The notes under the pieces are model-generated. The model was given only the letters and a program-made list of their open reading frames with translations, was not told the DNA's origin and made no database searches. The position numbers and the translations under genes are program-made. From Oscillospiraceae bacterium (GTDB lineage Bacteria > Bacillota > Clostridia > Oscillospirales > Acutalibacteraceae), in the NCBI GenBank assembly GCA_015065885.1, contig SVPJ01000003.1, positions 62,001-126,000 of the forward strand: a stretch of 64,000 nt of DNA, written 5' to 3'. This document shows positions 1 through 7,194 of this stretch, in pieces; positions within the stretch are counted from its first letter, which is position 1; each line of letters begins with the position of its first letter.

Positions 1-277
1 GAACAACGCGTTCGGCGACCGCGGCTGGATGGCGATCGCGCTGGTCATTTTCGCACTGTGGAAGCCGAATATGGCGCTCATCGGCTCGTTCCTCTTCGGT
101 GCCTTGTGTAACGTGAATAACTACATTCAAGGTCTCGGCACCGCCACGCAGGAACTGTTTAAGATGCTCCCGTATGTGGTCACCATCCTGGTGTTGGTCG
201 TCATCAGCATGCGTAAAAAGCGCGAGCATCAGCCCCCCGCCCACTTAGGTCTCCCCTATTTCCGCGAAGAACGGTAA
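1..277 (+). CDS. ABC transporter permease, nucleoside/simple-sugar type (3' end only)
   Basis: This is the C-terminal end of an inner-membrane ABC permease; the gene begins before the window and is read in the frame starting at base 2. About 90 residues are visible. They contain the motif NNAFGDRGWMAIAL followed by two hydrophobic stretches, then a basic tail with RKKREH. The FGDRGW..IA..IFA..KP pattern is typical of permeases from BmpA-type nucleoside or simple-sugar importers (YufQ/NupQ-like). Such permeases work with a lipoprotein that binds the substrate and a double ATPase, neither of which is visible here. The gene ends 20 bp before a strong terminator hairpin. The family call is fairly secure; the substrate cannot be told from this fragment. 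Confidence 0.75.
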   Translation, partial: NNAFGDRGWMAIALVIFALWKPNMALIGSFLFGALCNVNNYIQGLGTATQELFKMLPYVVTILVLVVISMRKKREHQPPAHLGLPYFREER

Positions 278-297
278 TGTTTTCTTAAAGTATGTGT

Positions 298-337
298 AAA
301 AAGCCGCCTCTCTCGTACGAGAGAGGCGGCTTTTTGT
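298..337 (+). terminator. Rho-independent terminator after the ABC permease
   Basis: A perfect inverted repeat (GCCGCCTCTCTC, short loop, GAGAGAGGCGGC) is followed by TTTTTG and preceded by a run of A. It can work on both strands. Confidence 0.85.
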
Positions 338-365
338 GGTCCTTTCGCACCACAACGGGCAAGCC

Positions 366-511
366 GTGAAGGCTCCCCTTAAGGACGTAAGGGGAGCTGC
401 CGAGCGTATGCGAGGCTGAGGGGATTTGAAAATCAAAAGCCGTAGTTTCAAATCCCCTCCACCGCCGTACGGCGGTCCCCCTCCCCTTGCATCCTCAAGG
501 GGAGGCAAGGA
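366..511. repeat. Dispersed intergenic repeat, family A (copy 1)
   Basis: The 278-565 gap holds no gene. It contains GGCTCCCCTTAAGG, GAGGGGATTTGAAA, its inverse TTTCAAATCCCCTC, and CTCAAGGGGAGGC, which form nested stem-loops. The same modules recur near 5453, 6308, 21946 and, in part, 25918. The copies are not identical but share the AGGGGAG/CTCCCCT and GAGGGGATT blocks. This looks like a REP- or MITE-like intergenic element of this genome; it is not coding. Confidence 0.6.
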
Positions 512-565
512 CTATCCGGTTTAGCATATATTTCATTCAAAAAACAGCGCAATCGCCCTGCTTTT

Positions 566-1234
566 TTATTCCACATCACACACCGTGAGTGTATCCCCCG
601 CCACCCGAAAGCGCACGGTATGTCCCGCAAACGCCATGCCGTATACTCTGGCGGCATCCTCTTGATACGAAGGGCGCGGATCCTGCGCCAACACTTCGCA
701 CAGTGTTTTTGCCTGTTCGGGGGTAAAGACCGCCGCACATTCTGCGGGCAACACCACCGCAAGGTGGTCCTCCCGCACGGGGTCGGCAAACCCGCCCGTC
801 GCGTCAGGGTGGCTATCCGCAAACGGCAGATAGGGTTTGATATCGTAGATGGGGGTGCCGTCCATCAAGTCCGCCCCTTCCACCTCCAGCACCGTACCGT
901 ACTGCTTGTCCTGCCGCACGGCAACCAGTTTCACCGAAGACAGCCCCACGGGGTTCGGACGAAAAGGCGAGCGGGTGGCAAACACCCCCATACGGGTGTT
1001 ACCGCCGAGCCGCGGCGGCCGCACGGTGGGCGACCATTCTTCCCGCACCGCTTCGGAAAATTCCCACAGAAGCCAGATATGCGAAAACCCTTCGATTCCT
1101 CGCAGGGCGTCGGGGTTGCGATACGGCGGCTCAAACACCACCGTGCCGCGGGTCGCGGCAAGCCCGCTTTGCCGCGGGATACCGAACTTTTCGGGGAATT
1201 CGGTGTGAATGCGGGCAATCACTTTCATCTCCAT
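566..1234 (-). CDS. trmO: tRNA (N6-threonylcarbamoyladenosine37-N6)-methyltransferase TrmO
   Basis: SAM-dependent enzyme of the TrmO/TsaA (YaeB) family, which methylates the t6A37 base of ANN-decoding tRNAs and so tunes decoding. The N-terminal beta-barrel motifs are visible: RGTVVFEPPYRNP, GIEGFSHIWLLWEF and RPPRLGGNTRMGVFATRSPF, followed by RPNPVGLSSVKL, which belongs to the SAM-binding core. At about 222 residues it matches the family length. A GTG (1243) overlapping the rqcH stop also opens the frame, but the ATG at 1234 is placed better behind AAGGGGTG, so I choose it. It is the last gene of the trmK-rqcH-trmO group, all acting on tRNA or the ribosome. The C-terminal third is less conserved in the family. 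Confidence 0.9.
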   Translation of the reverse strand: MEMKVIARIHTEFPEKFGIPRQSGLAATRGTVVFEPPYRNPDALRGIEGFSHIWLLWEFSEAVREEWSPTVRPPRLGGNTRMGVFATRSPFRPNPVGLSSVKLVAVRQDKQYGTVLEVEGADLMDGTPIYDIKPYLPFADSHPDATGGFADPVREDHLAVVLPAECAAVFTPEQAKTLCEVLAQDPRPSYQEDAARVYGMAFAGHTVRFRVAGDTLTVCDVE

Positions 1235-1239
1235 CGCAC

Positions 1240-3006
1240 TCACCCCTTTTCACGCAACCGCTCGGCAAGTGCTTTGTCGGGCGTGACATACGCGGTCTGA
1301 TACTCCACGTAGATCACCCGCCCGGGCTTCGCCCCTGCGGGCTTTTTCACGTTACGGGCACGGGTGTAATCCACCGGCACCTGCGCGGAATCCCCCGCTT
1401 TCGAATGGGTCGCAGCCAATATCGCCGCTTCGGTCAAGGTGGTGTCGGGCGGCGTCTCCCCTTCGGTCACCACGATCACGTGCGAGCCCGCCGCCGTTTT
1501 GACGTGGAACCAATAGTCCCCGCCGCGGGCGGTCTTTAAGGTCAGGCGATCGTTTTGCAGATTGTTGCGTCCCACCAGAATGAGAAATCCGTCGCTTGAG
1601 CGAAAGCGAAGCGGCCCTTCCGCTGCAGGCGCTTTTCCGCGGGTACGCGGCAATTTCAAGTAGCCGCCCGCCGCCAGTTCTTCCCGCAACTCACCCAGTT
1701 CGCGGAAGGTGGTCGCACGGGACAACGCATCAAACACGCTGTCTAAATACAAGAGTTCTTCTTCGCCCGCCGCGATCTGTTCTGCCAGCACCCGCTCGGC
1801 GGTCTGCGCCTTGCGGTAAGCTTTGTAGTACCGCTGGGCGTTCTGTACCGCTGTAAGCGACGGGTCAAGCGGCACCGTCACGGTGGCGCAATTTTCGTCG
1901 TAGTAGTTGATAAGTTCCGCCGACGACGCTCCTTTCGGGATGGCGTAGGCGTTCGCTTGAATGAGGTCTGCCCATACGCGCACTTCCTCTCGCTTAGCAG
2001 ACCGCGCCAGTTCCTCCCGCTGTGCCGCAAGTTTGCGGGCGGTGCGGTCGGTCGCGTTGGTCAGCACCCGCAAAATGTCCTGCGCCCGCGCACGGCGCCG
2101 ATCCTCCGCGTCCTTTTGCTCGTAAAATCCGTCCAACAGGGAAGAAAGGGACTCCTCCTCCCTGCCCACGGCGGTCAGTCCGTACTGGGTGATCGGCACG
2201 AAGCTGTATTCGAGCGGCGTACCCTTCAGATCCCGCAGAGCGTACGGCGTGCGACGTACACCCGTCAGCACGGTCTCTTTCAACCGCTTGAGGTAAAAAG
2301 CAAGGCGTTCGGCGTCCTCGTCGGTCAGCTCATCACTGCGCTTGTCCGCACCCCGCAAGGCCTGATGGGTCACTTCACGGCACAGCAAAGGAGAGAGCCC
2401 ATGTACCACCGAAAGGAGCGCCTTCGCCGTCGGCGCAGACGGCGCACGGCGCAGTGCCGCCACCACGTCGCTCGGCTCACACAGCGAAAGGTCCAGCACC
2501 CCCGCCGGGCAGGGCGGCAATTCGTAACGCAGACCAGGCAGAACGGGACGCACCGAGGACATTTCAATATCCACCCGCTTGACGGCATCCACCACCAAGC
2601 CGTTCTCATCGATCAAAATGATGTTGCTGTGCCGTCCCATGATCTCCACCGCAAGCGTCAGGCGGACGATGTCACCAAGTTCGTTCACACAGTCAAAATC
2701 AAAATACAAGGCACGTTCCCATCCGTTTTGACGAATGGCGATCAGCCGTCCGCCCGTGAGCCGTTTGCGCAACAACATACAAAACATCGGCGGTGACGCG
2801 GGATTCTCGGGGGCGTTTTTGGTAAAATGCACCCGCGGCGAGTTGGCACGTGCCGAAAGATACAACCGCTCACTGCCGCCGCGATGCCGCAAATGGATCA
2901 CCAGCTCCTCCCGCGAGGGCTGATGGATCTTGTCCACCCGCGCTTCGGGCAACGCCGCCGTCAATTCTTCGCGCAAACACGCCAAAAACGCACCGTCTAA
3001 CGCCAT
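1240..3006 (-). CDS. rqcH: Rqc2/RqcH-type NFACT protein (ribosome quality control; 'fibronectin-binding' FbpA family)
   Basis: NFACT-family protein of about 588 residues. Bacterial RqcH binds obstructed 50S subunits with peptidyl-tRNA and adds C-terminal alanine tails that mark nascent chains for degradation; older annotations call the family fibronectin-binding protein A. Visible features are the NFACT-N start (MALDGAFLACLREEL, then RVDKIHQPSREELVIHLR), EIMGRHSNIILID, a long helical middle region rich in R, E and A (about residues 270-430) that should form the coiled-coil arm, and the C-terminal NFACT-R block with GRNNLQNDRLTLK and DYWFHVKTAAGSHVIV. The ATG at 3006 follows AGGTGGTCGAT; a GTG three codons upstream lies inside this ribosome-binding site and is less likely. 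The stop overlaps the trmO reading frame region. Confidence 0.92.
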   Translation of the reverse strand: MALDGAFLACLREELTAALPEARVDKIHQPSREELVIHLRHRGGSERLYLSARANSPRVHFTKNAPENPASPPMFCMLLRKRLTGGRLIAIRQNGWERALYFDFDCVNELGDIVRLTLAVEIMGRHSNIILIDENGLVVDAVKRVDIEMSSVRPVLPGLRYELPPCPAGVLDLSLCEPSDVVAALRRAPSAPTAKALLSVVHGLSPLLCREVTHQALRGADKRSDELTDEDAERLAFYLKRLKETVLTGVRRTPYALRDLKGTPLEYSFVPITQYGLTAVGREEESLSSLLDGFYEQKDAEDRRRARAQDILRVLTNATDRTARKLAAQREELARSAKREEVRVWADLIQANAYAIPKGASSAELINYYDENCATVTVPLDPSLTAVQNAQRYYKAYRKAQTAERVLAEQIAAGEEELLYLDSVFDALSRATTFRELGELREELAAGGYLKLPRTRGKAPAAEGPLRFRSSDGFLILVGRNNLQNDRLTLKTARGGDYWFHVKTAAGSHVIVVTEGETPPDTTLTEAAILAATHSKAGDSAQVPVDYTRARNVKKPAGAKPGRVIYVEYQTAYVTPDKALAERLREKG

Positions 3007-3042
3007 ATCGACCACCTACCTTCTGTAAAGTTGTCCACCTTT

Positions 3043-3723
3043 TCAACCGTTTTTCAACCACGCCGCAATGTTTGTAGCTGCCGCCGAAAGATCGCGGCGT
3101 TCATTCTCGTACTCTTCCCGCAAGGGCAGTCCTGCCAAATGTTCCGCAATTCTGCCCCCTAATTTTTTCATATAGCGTATACCGTCGGGCGTGTGGGGGA
3201 TCTCCCCCATCAACGCTTCGGCATACGTGAGCGAGCGGCGCTCACCCGTGAAGGCTACCGTCATCACGGTGTACAGGCGTTCCCCTTCCGCAACCACGTC
3301 CTCCTCTTGAACGGAAAAGCCGTTTTCCGCCAAAAACAAGCGTAACCGTTCGGGTTTCGACATGGGTTGCAACACCAAACGGTAGCGTTCATTCGCCACC
3401 CAGGGGGCGGCGGCAAGGATCTCCACGATCGTTTCACCGCCCATTCCCGCAATCACAATATCGTCCGTTTCATCGGGCCGCACGGGGGCAAGCCCATCCC
3501 CCACACGCACCGAAACGACCGCTTCCAGCCCCGCACCGCTGACGGTGCGGCGGGCGGCGGCGGCAGGGCCTTCCCCAATGTCCGAAGCCACGGCCGAGGG
3601 GCACCGCCCGCTTTGCAAAAGCCACACGGGAAGCAAGGCGTGATCGGTGCCGATATCCGCCACCCGTGCGCCCTGCCGCACCCGTGCCGCGACCGCCGCC
3701 AGCCGTACACCCAGTTCTTTCAT
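3043..3723 (-). CDS. trmK: tRNA (adenine22-N1)-methyltransferase TrmK
   Basis: Class I SAM methyltransferase of the TrmK/YqfN family (DUF633), which makes m1A22 in bacterial tRNAs. The SAM-binding motif VADIGTDHALLPVWLLQSG is near residue 20, followed by ASDIGEGPAAAA and the family signature DIVIAGMGGETIVEIL near residue 90. LVLQPMSKPERLR and the C-terminal helical region (YMKKLGGRIAEHL) complete the pattern. At 226 residues it is the usual size. GGAGGTCACGGT precedes the ATG. rqcH starts 37 bp downstream, so co-transcription is likely. The call rests on the GMGGE motif and overall layout. Confidence 0.9.
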   Translation of the reverse strand: MKELGVRLAAVAARVRQGARVADIGTDHALLPVWLLQSGRCPSAVASDIGEGPAAAARRTVSGAGLEAVVSVRVGDGLAPVRPDETDDIVIAGMGGETIVEILAAAPWVANERYRLVLQPMSKPERLRLFLAENGFSVQEEDVVAEGERLYTVMTVAFTGERRSLTYAEALMGEIPHTPDGIRYMKKLGGRIAEHLAGLPLREEYENERRDLSAAATNIAAWLKNG

Positions 3724-3744
3724 ACCGTGACCTCCGATCTGCGA

Positions 3745-3776
3745 ACAAGCGGGCAGACGGTTGTCTGCCCGCTTGT
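3745..3776. terminator. Terminator-like hairpin between the DUF1858 gene and trmK
   Basis: Two perfect 14-bp arms (ACAAGCGGGCAGAC and GTCTGCCCGCTTGT) enclose a four-base loop. There is no clear T-run on the minus strand, so this may be an attenuator or an mRNA-stability stem rather than a full terminator. Confidence 0.5.
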
Positions 3777-3792
3777 GTGTTTTCCGTTTCTT

Positions 3793-3987
3793 TTATTTCG
3801 CCATGTGGGCGTTGAGCTTTGCAACCAACTCGTCACAATCCACGCCGTGTACTTCACACGCCTGCGCCACCGTTTCACTGCGGGCGGAGGGGCAACCGAG
3901 ACAATGCATACCCATCTCCAAAAAGTAGGGGGCCACCGTGCGGTCCATATCCAGAATATCGCCGATCAACGTATCTTTCGTAATCAT
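3793..3987 (-). CDS. DUF1858 domain protein (hybrid-cluster-associated redox disulfide family)
   Basis: Small protein of 64 residues consisting of a single DUF1858/TIGR03980 domain. It begins MITKDTLIGDILDMDRTVAPYF and carries the diagnostic GMHCLGCPSA segment, whose CxxC pair is proposed to act as a redox-active disulfide. These domains are common in anaerobes beside hybrid cluster proteins or as stand-alone genes; their biochemical role is not settled. The gene has its own sigma-A promoter (4025-4053) and AAGGAG before the ATG, so it is probably monocistronic. Family membership is clear; function is unknown. Confidence 0.85.
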   Translation of the reverse strand: MITKDTLIGDILDMDRTVAPYFLEMGMHCLGCPSARSETVAQACEVHGVDCDELVAKLNAHMAK

Positions 3988-4024
3988 AGTCTTTTTCTCC
4001 TTCTTTTGTTTTGGTTACTCCCCT

Positions 4025-4053
4025 ATTATAATACCCAATTTGGCAGATTGCAA
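4025..4053 (-). promoter_or_regulatory. Sigma-A promoter of the DUF1858 gene
   Basis: On the minus strand TTGCAA (4048-4053) and TATAAT (4025-4030) are separated by exactly 17 bp, about 40 bp before the start codon. Confidence 0.8.
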
Positions 4054-4059
4054 GCCTTT

Positions 4060-4311
4060 TCATCGCTCTTGTTGATATTTTTCACGGGTGGCAAGGCCGC
4101 CGCGGATGTGCCGCTGGGCTTTGTTGACCTCCAGCACCCCGCGTACCTGCCCGTACAAATGCGGATCGAGCGTACGCAAACGGCACGCCACGTCCTTGTG
4201 TACCGTGCTTTTACTGATGTGAAATTTTTTAGCGGTCGCCCGCACCGTGGCGTTGTTTTCGATGATATACACCCCGAGTTCGACCGCGCGCTCCTCTACA
4301 ACTCCCTTCAT
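4060..4311 (-). CDS. spoIIID: Sporulation transcription factor SpoIIID
   Basis: DNA-binding regulator of the mother-cell programme: in the sigma-E phase SpoIIID represses or activates many genes and helps switch to sigma-K. The 83-residue protein shows the helix-turn-helix ATVRATAKKFHISKSTVHKDV near residues 22-42, then the basic tail with GVLEVNKAQRHIRGGLATREKY that is characteristic of the family. B. subtilis SpoIIID is 93 residues. ATG 4311 sits behind GATGAGGTG with good spacing; the GTG at 4320 lies in the ribosome-binding site. A sigma-E-like promoter lies just upstream, in keeping with sigma-E control of the family. This gene is strong evidence that the organism makes endospores. Confidence 0.95.
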   Translation of the reverse strand: MKGVVEERAVELGVYIIENNATVRATAKKFHISKSTVHKDVACRLRTLDPHLYGQVRGVLEVNKAQRHIRGGLATREKYQQER

Positions 4312-4343
4312 AAAAAACACCTCATCCCTATCGTGTTCTTTAC

Positions 4344-4372
4344 ACTATATGGATGAGGCGTTTTGTTTATGA
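4344..4372 (-). promoter_or_regulatory. Candidate sigma-E promoter of spoIIID
   Basis: On the minus strand TCATAAA (4366-4372) and CATATAGT (4344-4351) are spaced by 14 bp, which resembles the sigma-E pattern (ATA-rich -35, CATACAxT -10). Transcription would start near 4337, giving a leader of about 26 nt. An inverted repeat, CCTCATCC/GGATGAGG, flanks the -10 and the ribosome-binding site. Confidence 0.6.
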
Positions 4373-4375
4373 AAC

Positions 4376-4786
4376 TTATATCGTCACTTGAAATTCTTTG
4401 CGGCAGCGGGGGCAGTCGCAGGCGTGGTGACCGCGGTTGGCTTTCGAAAGCCGCACCGTCGCCTTGCAATGCGGGCAGGTGCGGTAGACGTGGGTCTTGC
4501 GGTCGCGCCAGCGATTCTTCTGCAACTTCCAAAAGCGGCGCATACCGTCCGAGCGTTTCAAATACCACTCATTCTCCCGCATGCGGGCGGGGATGTTGCG
4601 GGACAGGGTGCGAAAAACGAGCCAGCCGAACAGCAGAAACTCGAACAGCACCAACACCAAACTGCCGAGAAACAGATTCAACACGATAATGCCGCAGTAC
4701 ACCCACAACAGCGCTTTTTGCAGGGCGTCCACACCGTAGCGCCCTTGCATAAACCGTGCGATCGTATAGCCTAACCGTTGAAACAT
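4376..4786 (-). CDS. Membrane protein with C-terminal zinc ribbon, function unknown
   Basis: A 136-residue protein that I recognise only by layout. Residues 25-60 hold two adjacent hydrophobic segments (ALLWVYCGIIVLNLFLGSLV and LVLFEFLLFGWLVF) separated by almost nothing, suggesting a membrane hairpin. A basic, tryptophan-rich region follows. The C-terminus has a CPHC ... CDCPRC arrangement that should bind one zinc ion as a ribbon. Short proteins of this plan are widespread in Clostridia without an assigned role. GGAGTGAAGTGAG precedes the ATG. The stop is just upstream of the spoIIID promoter; nothing links the two functionally. Confidence 0.7.
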   Translation of the reverse strand: MFQRLGYTIARFMQGRYGVDALQKALLWVYCGIIVLNLFLGSLVLVLFEFLLFGWLVFRTLSRNIPARMRENEWYLKRSDGMRRFWKLQKNRWRDRKTHVYRTCPHCKATVRLSKANRGHHACDCPRCRKEFQVTI

Positions 4787-4859
4787 CTCACTTCACTCCT
4801 CACGACCGTTAGTATACGCCGCAAATATGACGGCATTATCAGCAATTCGTGAACAGTTT

Positions 4860-5369
4860 TTAAAGTTTTGCCGCTTTTTTGATACGCGGGGCAAGCCACA
4901 GTGCGAGCGCCATTTTGAGTGCGTCGGGCAACACGAAGGGTAACACACACGCCATAAGCGACACGCCGAGGCGGTCACCCGACAGCCACGAAAACCATAC
5001 GGTGCCGAGTACATAACCGAACGCTTGTCCGACCGCCAATGCCGCGGCGCGGCCTTTCGACGTTTGGGGATACCACAGCCAAAACAGCACGGCGGCGAGC
5101 AAAAAGCCCCACAAATAGCCGCCCGTGACCCCGCACAGCACGCCGATGCCACCGCCGCCGCCCGCAAACACGGGCAGTCCCACCGCGCCGAGCAGCAGAT
5201 AAGTCGCCACCGTGACGGTGCCGTATTTCCCGCCGAGCAACAGCAACGTGAGATACACACCGAGCGACTGCAAGGTGAACGGCACGGCGGCGGGTACGGT
5301 GACCCACGCACACACCGCGAGCATCGCCGCCGACAGCGCGCACTGCGTCATTTTTACGGTTTTCTGCAT
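4860..5369 (-). CDS. bioY: Biotin transporter BioY (ECF S component)
   Basis: Membrane protein of 169 residues that binds biotin as the substrate-specific subunit of an energy-coupling factor transporter. About six hydrophobic segments are visible. BioY signatures include VTVPAAVPFTLQSLGVYLTLLLLGGKYGT near residue 25 and GLPVFAGGGGGIGVLCGVTGGYLWGF near residue 65, the family's glycine-rich loop. It would pair with the shared EcfT/EcfA module, encoded elsewhere. The start is supported by AAAGGAGGTGACCCT before the ATG. No biotin synthesis genes are present nearby, so the organism may scavenge biotin, but that cannot be concluded from this window. Confidence 0.93.
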   Translation of the reverse strand: MQKTVKMTQCALSAAMLAVCAWVTVPAAVPFTLQSLGVYLTLLLLGGKYGTVTVATYLLLGAVGLPVFAGGGGGIGVLCGVTGGYLWGFLLAAVLFWLWYPQTSKGRAAALAVGQAFGYVLGTVWFSWLSGDRLGVSLMACVLPFVLPDALKMALALWLAPRIKKAAKL

Positions 5370-5452
5370 AGGGTCACCTCCTTTGTAAAGATGTATGCTT
5401 CTCCGCCGACACCCTCTGACGCTTGACCGAGGAGATCAAACTCTCTCCCAAC

Positions 5453-5567
5453 AACCCCTCCGTCAAAACCTGCGGTTTTGACACCTCCCCTTACACAGGG
5501 GAGGCAATAAGGCACCCTTCGAGGATGTCAAAAATCTTTAATTTTTGACTGAGGGGATTTGAAAGTA
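5453..5567. repeat. Dispersed intergenic repeat, family A (copy 2)
   Basis: The 5370-5759 gap contains no credible gene. It holds CAACCCCTCCGTC, CACCTCCCCTTACACAGGGG and GACTGAGGGGATTTGAAAG, the same modules as the copies at 366, 6308 and 21946, with nested AAAACC/GGTTTT and GTCAAAAA/TTTTTGAC stems. Confidence 0.6.
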
Positions 5568-5708
5568 AAGGAAGCACGTTACGACTGCAATTTTCTTGAC
5601 AATTCCAAACCGCCGTTTCGCTCCCCACCGCACGAAGTCGGCTTCTCCTTTTAAAAAAGAGGAAAGAAGTTACGTTCATCATACCACACCCCTTGCAAAA
5701 ATGCAATC

Positions 5709-5737
5709 TTGAAAACAGCGACAGAGTGTGGTATACT
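5709..5737 (+). promoter_or_regulatory. Sigma-A promoter of the yfcE-like gene
   Basis: TTGAAA (5709-5714) and TATACT (5732-5737) with a 17-bp spacer, 23 bp before the start codon. Confidence 0.85.
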
Positions 5738-5759
5738 TACCACCAAGGAAGTGATAACT

Positions 5760-6305
5760 ATGAAATTTATGATTGCATCGGATATTCACGGCGATGCGGG
5801 TTACACCCGTCAATTACTTGCCGCTTTCGAAAAAGAGAGTGCCGACCGTCTGCTGTTGCTTGGTGATATTTTGTATCACGGCCCGCGCAACGACCTGCCG
5901 CCGCAGTATGCCCCAAAAGAGGTGATTGCGCTGTTGAACCCCCTGCGCGAGCGATTGCTTTGCGTGCGCGGCAACTGCGATACCGAGGTGGACCAAATGG
6001 TGCTGGAATTCCCTATTTTGGCGGATTACGCGGTGATTCCCACGGGCGAGCGTTTGATCTACGCCACCCACGGGCACGTGTATAACGCCCAAAATCCGCC
6101 GCCGCTGTGCCGTGGGGATATTCTGCTGCACGGACACACCCACGTGCCCGTATGCACCCCGTTCGGCAACGACAACGTGTATCTGAATCCCGGCTCGGTT
6201 TCTATCCCGAAGGAGGATTCGCCGCACGGATATATGACCTTTGACGGCAAGGTCTTTTTATGGAAGACATTGGACGGTGAGATTTACAAGGAATATATGG
6301 TATAA
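5760..6305 (+). CDS. yfcE: YfcE-type metallophosphodiesterase
   Basis: Calcineurin-like phosphoesterase of 181 residues, closest in pattern to YfcE, a manganese-dependent phosphodiesterase of uncertain natural substrate. Metal-binding motifs are in canonical order: ASDIHGD (D, H), LLGDILYHGPRND (GD), VRGNCD (GNxD), ATHGH and LHGHTHVP. The NPGSVSIPK near the C-terminus is also typical. The frame is open further upstream, but ATG 5760 follows AAGGAAGTGATAACT and lies downstream of the promoter, so it is chosen. It stands alone and converges on dapB across a shared terminator. Confidence 0.88.
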   Translation: MKFMIASDIHGDAGYTRQLLAAFEKESADRLLLLGDILYHGPRNDLPPQYAPKEVIALLNPLRERLLCVRGNCDTEVDQMVLEFPILADYAVIPTGERLIYATHGHVYNAQNPPPLCRGDILLHGHTHVPVCTPFGNDNVYLNPGSVSIPKEDSPHGYMTFDGKVFLWKTLDGEIYKEYMV

Positions 6306-6307
6306 AA

Positions 6308-6427
6308 AAGGCCTCTCCTTGAGGAGAGGCTCCCGCGAAGCGGGTGGTGAGGTGTTAGGTGAAGTCTTGTTCAACACCTCATCCGCCCCTTACGGGGCAC
6401 CTTCCCCTCAAGGGGAAGGCTTTTTTT
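6308..6427. repeat. Family A repeat (copy 3) with bidirectional terminator
   Basis: Begins GGCCTCTCCTTGAGGAGAGGC and ends CCTTCCCCTCAAGGGGAAGG followed by seven T. Between them, CACCTCATCCGCCCCTTACGGGGC pairs with nearby arms. The last hairpin (6400-6419) ends transcription from yfcE and, read the other way, overlaps the end of dapB. Confidence 0.7.
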
Positions 6428-7178
6428 ATTTCACCAGATCTGCCATGGTGTACAGCCCTGCGGGCTTACCCACCATGAAGAGGGCGGCGTTTACCGCACC
6501 GACGGCAAACACTTCTTTTGAACGGGCGGAGTGCGAAAGGGTCACGATCTCGTCGTGCCCCGCGAACAGCACTTCGTGTTCACCCACGATGTTGCCGCCG
6601 CGGACGGCGGAAAACCCGATCTCATGATGATCGCGCTTTTGACGTACCGCCTGGCGGTCGTACACATAAGTAGGCTCGTAATCCAGTCCCTCCTCCACCG
6701 CACGCGCCAACATCAGCGCCGTGCCCGAGGGAGCGTCGATCTTTTGGTTGTGGTGCTTTTCAATGATCTCCACGTCAAAGTCCGCGCCCAGTACCTGCGC
6801 CGCTTTTTTGCACAGTTCGGCAAGCAGGTTGACACCCATCGACATATTTGCCGTGAAGAACACAGGAATCTCTTTTGCGGCTTCGTGAATGGCGGCAATC
6901 TGCTCCTCACGGTATCCCGTGGTGGCAAGCACCGCGGGAATGTTGTGCGTTTTCGCGTAGGCAAGGGTCTTTTCCAACGCCGACGGATGCGAAAAATCGA
7001 TCAGCGCTTCGGGCGTCGCCATACAGTTCATCGGATTGGCGTATACGGGATATCCCGCGTGGCTTTCGGTGTTCAGGTCGACCCCCGCGACGATCTCGCA
7101 ATCGCAACGGCCCGCCACACACCCCGTGACAGCACGACCCATTTTTCCGTTACAGCCGCAAAGCAGCAGCTTTGTCAT
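6426..7178 (-). CDS. dapB: 4-hydroxy-tetrahydrodipicolinate reductase
   Basis: Third gene of the asd-dapA-dapB lysine operon. DapB reduces the DapA product to tetrahydrodipicolinate with NAD(P)H, feeding lysine, diaminopimelate for the wall and, in sporeformers, dipicolinate. Visible are the Rossmann start LLLCGCNGKMGRAV, the ATTGY loop, and the catalytic/substrate block EKHHNQKIDAPSGTALMLA, where the HH and the lysine are the key residues. The 250-residue length matches the family. It starts 16 bp after dapA stops, behind GAGAGGAAGAAC. Expression should depend on the riboswitch upstream of asd. Confidence 0.96.
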   Translation of the reverse strand: MTKLLLCGCNGKMGRAVTGCVAGRCDCEIVAGVDLNTESHAGYPVYANPMNCMATPEALIDFSHPSALEKTLAYAKTHNIPAVLATTGYREEQIAAIHEAAKEIPVFFTANMSMGVNLLAELCKKAAQVLGADFDVEIIEKHHNQKIDAPSGTALMLARAVEEGLDYEPTYVYDRQAVRQKRDHHEIGFSAVRGGNIVGEHEVLFAGHDEIVTLSHSARSKEVFAVGAVNAALFMVGKPAGLYTMADLVK

Positions 7179-7194
7179 ATCCTTGTTCTTCCTC

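Noticed and set aside
5491..5706. Short minus-strand frame upstream of the yfcE-like gene
   Set aside because: It runs through a family A repeat, has a Cys-rich peptide of no known family and lacks a convincing ribosome-binding site.
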